From positions 597,793,038 through 597,857,037 of the forward strand of contig OZ010786.1 in assembly GCA_963932465.1 (NCBI GenBank): a DNA stretch of 64,000 bases, given 5' to 3'. The number at the start of each line of letters is the position of its first letter. Within the stretch, counting starts at the first letter, position 1. The stretch is from Maratus speciosus (Eukaryota > Arthropoda > Arachnida > Araneae > Salticidae). A program made the translations under genes and the position numbers. A model generated the notes under the pieces. That model made no database searches. It was not told the origin of the DNA and saw only the letters and a program-made list of their open reading frames with translations. Of the stretch, positions 55,168 through 64,000 are shown piece after piece.

Positions 55168-55376
55168 AAAATTAATTACATGATACAATAAAATAGTCTT
55201 CTGTTTTTTTTTATATATATTTCTTGATGAAATAATTAGTTATCAAAATTAATTAGTTAAGCATTATTAATTTAAAAAATAATATAAACTGATATACTTA
55301 AAGTTGAAGGGATACTACTTTTATAACTCAACGCGCACAAGATAAAACAACAAACTGTTCAAAAATTTGTGCTGCC

Positions 55377-55739
55377 AACTAAAATTTCATTCAGCGTTGC
55401 CATTCCATAAAATATAAATCAAGTGTTGCCATTCCATAAAACAGCAACTTGGTGTTGCCATCGCTTAAAACCAAAGAGTTCAGCACACTACAACTCAACA
55501 TTCAGCACCCAACAACTCAATATCCGGTTAAAAACGGGAAAACGGTGTTGCCATTCCTTAAAAACAAAGCGTTCAGCACACTACAACTCATCTTTCAGCA
55601 AAAATACAACTCAACCCAACTCAACATTCAGCAAAAAACAACTCAACTCAACTCTGACCACGCCTCCTCGGACACGCCCCTTCCGGTCACGTGACCGCCG
55701 CCAACGCCGCTGGTCCAGAGCCCGCTATTGCCTACTACT
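55377..55739 (-). repeat. Polinton right terminal inverted repeat (363 bp)
   Basis: Inverted copy of 40802-41164, ending CCTACTACT. Confidence 0.95.
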
Positions 55740-55745
55740 TATGTG
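55740..55745. other. Target-site duplication TATGTG (right)
   Basis: Matches 40796-40801. Confidence 0.95.
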
Positions 55746-57436
55746 TGTGAAATGCAAAGAAACTCGCAAGCTAATGTTAAACCTATGGGAACGTTCTTTT
55801 GAAATTTCTCGTTTGGATTTTAATATTTTAAAATTATTTTTTTTTCTTAGGATAGTTTAGATTGATCTTTCGCGTTGCCATACTTTTAGGTTTTGAAACC
55901 GGCACTGGAAGTGAAGGTAACTTTATAAAAATAATTTGCAACCAAAATCTAAAAAGTAAATACTAACCAGTTAGAATTTAACCTCAGCTTTTCTAAGAAA
56001 AAAAAATCATTTAAAACTATTAATATGCAAGCGAATAAATTTAAAAAGATCGCTCCCATACATTTAGCATTAGCGTTCCAGTTTCTTCACGTAGGCTCTT
56101 AATGTTCAAGCTAATGTTAATCCTATGGGAGCGTTGTTTACATATTTCTTGCTTTAATTTTAATTATTAAATGATTTTCATTTTTTATGAATTTTATTTT
56201 TTTATTTTGCATAGGGTACCTGAGGTCGGTAATATTTATTGTGCGTGGGGAGATGAAGGGAGGGGTGGTCGCCAAAATCCATGTTTTTCTCTGGCGCAAA
56301 AAGGCTAGCTTCAGCTTGAACGTACGAGATATTAAGGTTGTACTTATTGTGCAAATTATTAAAAACCTTCATTTGTCACTGTTTTAAAAGAATATTTGAT
56401 TGTGTATTATATATGGGATTTGCAGATAAATTAATGTGAAATTTATATTCACATATTTTAGGATTGTGATTTATTGAGATTTTTACAAAAATGATAAATG
56501 GCAGTGATTTTCAATTGCTTTTTTTTTTAAGATGCATTCAAATTTAAAACTTTTTAGCATGCATTTCACCCACTCTCTCTTCCCCAAAAACAAAAACGCT
56601 TTAGTTCTCAACCATTAATACGGTGCTATTTGGTCAGTAGCTGTAATTTGATCGGCAGAAGGAAAATTTTCCCCAACTGCAAAGCTGGTGTCAAGTCACC
56701 CAAGTAGTTTAATTGCAGTGAGTAACATGGTCACACAAAGAACTTCTTTGACCTCTGAACTTGTGTTTCCCTCTTGTGCAAAGTGAGATAATAGGAGGTC
56801 TCTACCTTCCTAATTCCACCCCACACTCCTACACAAACTTGGCTTGGTCTGATCTGGATATTTGTGGGAATGTGCTCGTAGTTAAATGTTGTTATTACTA
56901 TTTTTTAAACTGATCAGGAATGAATGAGCTACGTAAAAATAAACGCGATAAAAAACTGGAATTTTTTATATAAAACTCAATAACAAGTGATGTCACGAAG
57001 CACGCCAATATTCTAAATTCATTCAAGTCTGGCTTCAAAAGGACGAAAATGGAATAGAAGGTAAGAACATACAGAATTGTTTGTTTTATTAAATTAATAA
57101 CGTTTTCAGAAAAAACAAAAATCTCCACTCAAAAATGTGATTATTTTTGACACTTTCATAAACTCATTTCTATTCCTATTTGCCTGAAAATTACAGATGT
57201 TAGCATTCAGGTGCTTAAGAATCGAGTAGCGTTCCCCCTTTTCTTAACGCTTTTCCTAATTCGAAGCAGCTTGATTTAAAGCAGATTACTAAATGGATCC
57301 GTCTTGTAATTGTCAGCCTTTGAATTTGGAAATCAAAAGTCCAACTTTTATGTTATTTTATTTAAAATAAATAAATAAATAAATAAATCGGAGTTTTTTA
57401 GAAAAAAAACCTTTATTCTACTTCATAAAAGAATCT
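55746..57436. other. Intergenic sequence right of the Polinton
   Basis: 55746-55765 (TGTGAAATGCAAAG) continues the GC-rich repeat interrupted by the Polinton. 55900-56150 resembles 2690-2905. 57369-57388 is an (AATA)n run. No gene recognised. Confidence 0.45.
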
Positions 57437-57442
57437 CAATTG

Positions 57443-60400
57443 TAGGGCTGCCACTGCCGAATGACACTGAAAATAGTAGCTTTAGTAGCTTCCAACGAAA
57501 AAAAATAGTAGCATTTGTTCGAAAATAGTAGCCAAAATACTCGCATATAGTTGTTTAAAAAAAGGAAGAAAAAATGTATCCATAACATTGAAAGGACTTT
57601 ATGAATGTCCACATCTTATTTCACAGTTTATGCTTCTGCTCAAATCACTGAATAAAGAATAGAGTGATTTCATCAAATGAGAAAGTTATCCAGAAAATAA
57701 GGCCCTAATGTTTCAGTTACGAAGTAACTTGGATCTTCCACAATAAAAATTATGCACAACACCAGTAAACATAGCAGTAAAAATTTCTTGCAGATCATCC
57801 CCGGTACTACTTTCCATCGCCTTTCATTTCAAGAGTTTCTTGGAGAGAAGGAAGAAAGTTTTATTTGAGGGACAGGGTTAGAAATAACGTGTGGGATATC
57901 GCAAACACCACTTAAAAAAGGAAAATTCTGCATAATAAAAATATTTGTTTGGATGGAATCTTCCAAATTTATTTCTTGCATAGGCATATGATTCGTACAC
58001 GATTTACTTTTTTTAATTTCGTGAAAGCCACGATTTTCTTTTCTTCGAGAATTCCACAAAATCAATTCATCAAACAGTCGCGAATTTTGCCATTCGGTAA
58101 CGAAAAAAAAAATCGCAGATATCAACATTTGGCCTTAGAAATAAAGAAGTTTTCCAAAAAAAACTTTTAAATTTCGCCTAAAGATAACGGAAAGAAAATC
58201 GAAAATTTTGCCAAGCTGTCACGAACAGAAAAAAAATTACACCCCCGAATTTGGTCAAATATTCGCGCAAAAAAATCGAGCAAAAAATCAAGAACTTCCT
58301 CAGTCAGTAGCCAAAAGAAAAGATCGTTTAAAAGAATCGCGAATTTCGTCAAAAATCCCTGAAACAAATACCGAATATCGTTTTCGTCAACCGGTCGTAG
58401 AAAAAATCACGAAATTTGGCAAAGGATCATGTAAAGAAAATCGTGAATTCCACGAAACGATTGGCGGGAAAAAATGCGAATTTTAGTAATTCGTCGGGGA
58501 AAAAAATCGCGAATCTCCTTAAAGGCCCGTGGAAAAATACCTTGAATTTTACCAAAGGTTGTGGAAACAAATAACGATTTTCGTTATTCGGTCACGGATG
58601 AATCCTAGCAAATTTCGTCAAAAGAATATACAAAATATTACGAATTTCATCAAACGATGAAGAGAAAAAAATTGCAAATTTCGCCAAATAATCACGGACA
58701 AAAAGACGGCAGGTGTGATTCTGAGTAAAAGGGAAAAAAACTGAAATTCACAGCAAATTTTCTAAAAAGTTAGAGCAGAAGGAGGGAAAGGGGTGGAAAT
58801 CGCCTTCCGGCGCCAATTATGCTTTTTTCCTCCATCCTTTGACGAAATAAGCATTTTCTCGCGATCCTTTTATGAAATTTGCGATCCCTTAGTGAAATTT
58901 GTGTTTTTTCGCTATCCCTAGACGAAGTTTGCGTTTTTTGCGATCCCTCGAAGTAATTCACGTTTTTTCGCAATCCCTTGAAGAAATTCGCGATTCGTTG
59001 CCGAAATTCGTTTTTCTCTGCAATCCTTTGAAGAAATTGGCGATTTTTTTCTGTGAACGATTGTCGAAATTGATGTTTTCGGCGACCATTTGTCGAAAGT
59101 CGCGATATTTTCTATGCCCGAATTTTTAAAATTTTCGGAACCGGATGCCTTAAATTTTCGGAAAATTAAGAAGAGAATCACCTTTGAAAAGACACGAATT
59201 TGGTCAAATAATCGCGTAAATAATCGTGAATTTAATCAAATGATTGCACAAAAAATCAAGAATCTCGTAAGTCGGTTTTTAAAAGAAAATCACAAATTTC
59301 GATAAACTATCGTGGAAAAGAATCGAGAATTTCGTCAAATAATATCTGAAACAAAGAGCGAATATCATCAATCGATCACGGAAAAAATATATATTGTGAA
59401 TTTCGACAAGTGATGGCGAAAATAAAATTTCGCCAATCTGTCGCAGAAAGATTCGCGAATTTTGGCAAAAGATCACGGATAAAAAAATTGTGAGTACCGC
59501 GAGATGATCGCCCCAAAAAAATCGAGAAATTTGCAATAGGTCATAGGGAAAATTGTGAAATCTCCTTCAACAATCGTAGCAAAAGATGGCGAAAAGAAAT
59601 AACTATTTTCGTCAAACGATTGGGGGAAAAAATCGCGAATTTTGCAATTCGTCGCGGAGAAAAATCGCGAATCTCCTCAAACAACTGTAAAAATATCTTG
59701 AATTTTACCTAAGGTCGCGGAAACAAATGGCGATTTTCGTCATACAGTCACGGAAAAATCATCGCAAATTTCGTCACAAAAAATGGACAAAAAATTGCGA
59801 ATTTCGTTTAATGATCACAAGAAAAAAAATCGCAAATTTCGTCAAATGGTCGCGGACAAAACAATGCAAATTTGGTATAAAAAAAAGGGAATTTAACCAA
59901 ATGATCGCTCAAAAAATCACGAATTTTATAAATCAGTCGTGAAAACAAAATCACGAATTTTGACAAACGATCTGGAAAAGAATCCGAAATTTCGTCAAAA
60001 GATCTCTGAAACAAATAGTAACTACCATCAATCGGTCGCAGAAAATATACATCGCAAATTTGGACAAGTGGTGGAGGAAAAAAAATCAATTTCGCCAATC
60101 TGTAGTAGAAAAATCTGCAAAATTTGGCAAAAGATCGCGGAAAAAATCTCAAAATCTCCTTCAACTATAAAAGATCTCGGAAATAAATAGGTATTTTCGT
60201 CAATGGTTTGGGGGGTTGGGAAATCCCGAATTTTGGAATTCGTCACGGAAAAAATCCCGAACCTCCTCTAACAACCGTTGAAAAGCGCGTTTGGGAAGAT
60301 GACTTTACAGGCGCTTTGAAGAAAAAGACCGAATATTTTCAGTAAAAATAGTTGCTGAAATCCGAAAAAAAGTCGCCTACTGCTTTCTTGAAATAGTCGC

Positions 60401-60495
60401 TTTTTAACAGTTTTCGGCCTAAAATAGTCGCCATAGCCGCCGTATGCTGAAAATAGTCACTTTTAGTAGCATTTTAGTAGCAAGTGGCAGCTCTG
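57443..60495. mobile_element. ~3.05-kb element with TAGGGCTGCCACT ends and internal minisatellite
   Basis: Left TAGGGCTGCCACTGCC pairs with the right end AGTGGCAGCTCTG; CAATTG flanks both sides (57437-57442, 60496-60501). Subterminal AATAGTAGC/AATAGTCGC words occur near both ends. The end sequence (CAG/TAGxGCTGCCA) recalls hAT transposons. Most of the interior is the minisatellite below; no transposase is present. Confidence 0.7.
58140..60290. repeat. Degenerate ~35-bp minisatellite with higher-order units
   Basis: Some sixty variants of a motif like ATCGCGAATTTCGTCAAACG followed by an A-run. Longer blocks also recur in the same order, e.g. CTGAAACAAA(T/G)A then ATCAATCG near 58360, 59345 and 60005, so groups of motifs were duplicated together. 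Many open frames on both strands result from the motif and are not genes. Confidence 0.75.
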
Positions 60496-60519
60496 CAATT
60501 GCATATTAATAAAATCGGA

Positions 60520-61319
60520 ATGTTTGAGAAATTGAGTCGGGCTGGACGAGGCCTGATTTAATTGATTTTTTATGGGCCGGACTTGTTTTCACTGATTTTT
60601 TTACGAACCGGGCTTGGCCGTAAACTGTGAAAATATAAACGGGCCGATCTCGGGTGGAACTTATAATTTTCACGCCGGCCTGGAAACTGCTGCCCGTGCA
60701 GACTTCTAGTGCTCCCCTCAGGGCCGTGCAAAGAAGGGGCTAAAGGAGCGGTCGCCCCGGGCGCAAAATTTATGCTGCGAACCACGGTTTTATTTGTTAT
60801 TTATTCAGTTTTTGGTCGCCGATCATTTTCCGGGGAATTTCTTTTTTCTTTCTTGATCATTTTTTTTCCTGTCGCAAAACATCATGAACTCTCTAACAAA
60901 TAAGTGCAATTTTCTCTTATGTTATTTAGTTGTTCTAAATTTCTAAATTAAAATGAAACATTTTAAAGTTCCAAAATAAACGCGAAAAATTTATTAATAT
61001 TATAAATATTATAGCATTTATTTATGTTTCTGCACTTTATCAATTTGGGGGGGGGGGGGGGCGCAAAATTTGAAATTCGCTAAGGGTGCACTTCTCACGA
61101 CCTACGTGCCCCCCCAAAATTTCTGGTCACGCTACGCCTATGCTTAGAGGTGTGCATTGGCCAAACCCGTGGGCAGTGCTAGGCCAATTTTTCTGAACGC
61201 TGGTGGTCGAACCGGGCCTTACGTTTTTTTAAGGCTTTGGGCCGGGCCTAGGCATTGCACTTTGCAGACCGGGCTAGGGCCTTTCTTTTTTCTAAAAGAT
61301 TGCACCGGGCTGCTAATTT
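60520..61319. repeat. GGGCCGGG-rich degenerate repeats and poly-G
   Basis: 60535-60690 and 61157-61319 consist of imperfect units with CGGGCTxGGGCC and T-runs; 61048-61063 is poly-G; 61085-61145 is an inverted end (GTGCCCCCCC ... ACGCTACGCCTATG) matching 38512-38550. No gene. Confidence 0.55.
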
Positions 61320-63838
61320 CCGAACCCTCAAGCTTAGACGCACCTTGGCGAAAGACGGAGGGTGCCAAATGATTTTGGAAGAAGAGCGTTTTCCGCGCGT
61401 GCCCAGCGGCATTATTTTCAGTTCGGCGTGTTTCTACTTTTTAAATATGCATAATGCAGTTTTAAGATAAGACATCATTAGTATCTTCATATTGACAATT
61501 AAGACTTTAATCTCGTGAAAGTAAAATCATTTCGCACCAATTAAACAAATAACTGTGTTGGTCTTATTTCATTAGGATACTTCTGCAGCTTATAATACTT
61601 TAATATTATTCATATTCTTTTATCTATTCCGTTTTCTCATGTCAGGTCAAAGTTTTGATTATTAATCGCTAAAAAATAGTTTAATATTGCATGATTAAAA
61701 AAACGGTGAATCATAAAATGTTTGTTATGAATTTGTTATGTTTTTTTCCCCCTGTAGTCAAACTTTTTGTGAGCAAGAAAGAATTTAAAAGTTTCACTGA
61801 AAATGTATTTTTATTAACATGTAATTCATTAATTTGCTCGGCTTTTTGTGATAATTTTGAAGTAATTTCAATACATATATAATAAATAATAAACTTCATA
61901 AAATATAAATTTAAAAAATAATTCTAATTATTTAAAATGCTTTTTACTATCGAAAGTTTCTTTTTTAGAGCTTGTCTTTAATATGAAATTAATACTTCAA
62001 AAGAGACTTTATTTTGAACCCCTTATAATACTACAAATCATGAATTATTGACAAAATTAATAGATCGCAATTTTTGAAACGATATTTTGAAATTTATAAA
62101 TGTGTCTTATATTGATGAATGTTTTATGATTCTCCAATATAATAGAAAATAACTAATAATAAAACATTGAAAATATTTTGCATTGTGACTGAATGAAAGT
62201 TTGTAATAATGTAAGAGTTGTGATTTAGTAAGTTATGTTAATGGTTCTTCATTAACATAGTTCAAAGACTCCAATTAAGAGATTAATAAATATATCATCA
62301 TGTAATTTAATGTTCGAAAATTCTACATATAATTGTACAAAATAAGAACACTTTTTGTGCTATAAATGTTATTCCTCTTCATTTGGTCATCAAGTGCTGT
62401 TTTACAGAAAGTACAATCTTCAAACATTTGAAAAATTGAAGTATTAAAATTGATATTTCAGCTGTCACCCCCCCCCCCCTTTCAAATATGGATGACTTTT
62501 TAGATTCCCTATAAAACGTTTTCCAAACGTAGTGTACAAATGAATATTTCACACTCCTAATTTACATATGTAAATCTGGTGAAATTCTTGGCTATCATAA
62601 CTTTGATATTATTTATAATAATGATGAACTTTTGTGAAAATGAGTGTAATTGGGTTATTTTCTTTTCAATTTCACAGTGATAATTTATTCAGGATCACAT
62701 TAATGAAATATATAAAGTTATTGTATCCAATATCATGAAATTACGAACAGGTCTCTGACATTCTGAGTATTTTTGAGTACTTTAATTGTTCAACTATTAT
62801 CAATATTTAATTTTATTCATAAAAAACTATTCTACACCCAGTTACTTCATATAAGCATTTAAAGGTTTCTTTTTTTGTGATACTCTGAAAACAAAAAGCT
62901 GAAGTTTAAGTGTTGTTTTTCATTTTTGTAGTAACATATTTTTTTCCTCCTTATTTTTCAGTTCAATTCAATACATTTAAAATATAAGCTTAGGTTTAGA
63001 AATTCTACCATAAATTACAGTTCTTTATCTGTAAGAAGCACCTAATAGCAGTTTGATTTGATGCTGAATGGTTTACCATCCTAATATGGAAGTAGCGCAA
63101 GTGCAATTTTAGACGTTAGATTTTCAGAGCAATTTATTTATTTTTAATTTAATTTTTAGGAGAAGGTTGGGGGGGGGGGATTTTAATTAAAGTTAAATAT
63201 TGATTTAATGTTTTCAATTTTTCAGTTTAACAGTCAGATTGATTTAAGGTGAATCCAGATACTTTATTAAATAAATAATTAAATCAAACGGATTTTTGTT
63301 GACCCCATTTTCTATTTAAAAAAAAAAATGCTTACGTATTTTCAAAGTTCGCCATTCATTAAAAAGATTTTGATAAATTTATTGTTTATTAACACAGTAC
63401 ATTGTTAGTACCGAAGATACATAGATTACATTTTTCAATAAGTAGCAGTATTCATCGATCACTAATATTTTTAAATAAACAGATTAAGATTTACCAATTT
63501 GTACTTGTTTTTAAAATATCCATTTCCATTTTACATGTGTGTCAATGGTATAAATCATTTTAGAACATTTAATAGAGGCGAAGAAATTATAAATTTCCAT
63601 AAATCTGAATGGTTGTCATCATTCTTATAAGAGTAATAAATTTTTAAACGCTAAATCACTATTTATAAGTGATGTAAAAGAGTTCTTGAAAACAGAATAA
63701 CCTTTGAATTAACATGAATTGAAATGCATTGTCAGTAATGTAGATGTCAACGAGCGCACGCGCGCAAAGTGCTTTTCTCCCAAAATCATTTGGCACACTC
63801 CGACTTTCGCTAAGGTGCGTCTAAGCTTGAGGGTTCGG
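61320..63838. mobile_element. ~2.5-kb element with ~83-bp inverted ends
   Basis: CCGAACCCTCAAGCTTAGAC at the left pairs with GTCTAAGCTTGAGGGTTCGG at the right, and the match continues for about 83 bp (61320-61402 with 63756-63838). The similarity continues outward (GCTAATTT / ATATTAGC), so the true ends may lie beyond, possibly past the window edge. Interior is AT-rich with no credible gene. Confidence 0.65.
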
Positions 63839-64000
63839 ATATTAGCCACCGGGCTCAACTTAATTTTTCAGTACCGAGCCGGGACTGGCTTCATTCTTCC
63901 AAGATTTGCAAGGGCCGACATTTTAAGTACCGGTCTCGACCCACCCCGTACGAAAATTATTGTCTCGGCCTGGTCTGATCCGTGCAAAAATCAGTAATAT
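63839..64000. repeat. GGGCC-rich repeat arm cut by window end
   Basis: Units with CGGGCT/GGCCGAC words in opposite orientation to 61157-61319; likely the outer part of the preceding element's right end. Confidence 0.45.

Larger units (their letters stand above)
40802..55739. mobile_element. Complete Polinton/Maverick (14,938 bp)
   Basis: Virus-like DNA transposon bounded by AG...CT, 363-bp inverted repeats and a perfect 6-bp duplication. It holds a full set of integrase, protein-primed DNA polymerase, major and minor capsid proteins, adenain-type protease and packaging ATPase, all in open frames of expected form, plus five smaller or less known frames. Rightward genes from the integrase on are packed with gaps of 2-44 bp or overlaps; the polymerase is convergent. 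Lack of visible damage in core genes and no differences seen between the terminal repeats suggest a young insertion, or terminal repeats kept alike by replication. Confidence 0.97.

Noticed and set aside
58140..60290. Many 60-118-codon frames on both strands rich in Lys, Asn, Phe
   Set aside because: They arise from the minisatellite motif (AAATCGCGAATTTCGTC) and have no independent support.
1..64000. CRISPR arrays, bacterial operons, rRNA genes
   Set aside because: None of the repeats has regular spacers, no ribosomal RNA motifs are seen, and gene and repeat content is eukaryotic.

Overview
This is a eukaryotic, AT-rich, gene-poor stretch made almost entirely of transposable elements. A complete Polinton/Maverick, a Penelope-like retroelement remnant, tRNA-like repeats and dozens of short foldback elements, with no recognisable host exon, suggest an arthropod genome. 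A chelicerate such as a spider is my guess from general repeat style only; nothing here proves it.

Regions. 1-31.4 kb is a dense mosaic of non-autonomous DNA transposons: at least a dozen short elements (mostly 200-250 bp) flanked by TTAA (piggyBac-like target sites, several families with 2-3 copies each), many palindromic foldback elements, a candidate solo LTR (6143-6867), a 5'-truncated and frameshifted Penelope-like element bounded by inverted copies of one sequence (8985-10480), tandem repeats (4.5-5.1, 22.8-23.6 and 27.1-28.7 kb), an inverted pair of tRNA-like sequences (26.6-26.9 kb) and a three-level nested insertion (28.7-30.65 kb). 31.4-40.8 kb is AT-rich with poly-C/poly-G runs, one ~2.35 kb element with inverted ends, and several copies of a GC-rich repeat carrying a 'GGGGGGCGCCAAATGAAGA'-type core.

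40802-55739 is the centrepiece: an intact-looking 14,938-bp Polinton (virus-like transposon; relative of adintoviruses). It starts AG, ends CT, has 363-bp terminal inverted repeats that look identical by eye, and is flanked by a perfect 6-bp target duplication TATGTG. Rightward genes: a protein with two PC4-like units and a small zinc-binding motif, an rve integrase with chromodomain, minor capsid (penton) protein, glycine/basic-rich putative virion protein, a 33-residue very basic peptide, double-jelly-roll major capsid protein, adenain-type protease, packaging ATPase, and two conserved small Polinton proteins. Leftward: a 1567-residue protein-primed DNA polymerase B with an unusual repetitive N-terminus and C2H2 zinc fingers. 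Together they supply integration (integrase), replication (polymerase, acting from terminal repeats), and a particle (major and minor capsid, protease, ATPase, basic core peptides). Upstream of the polymerase lies a decayed or spliced minus-strand reading region, part of which resembles the polymerase itself.

55.7-64 kb holds further repeats: a ~3.05 kb element with hAT-like ends filled with a degenerate, higher-order minisatellite (57443-60495), and a >2.5 kb element with ~80-bp inverted ends (61320-63838). Most other open frames in the window are chance frames across repeats.
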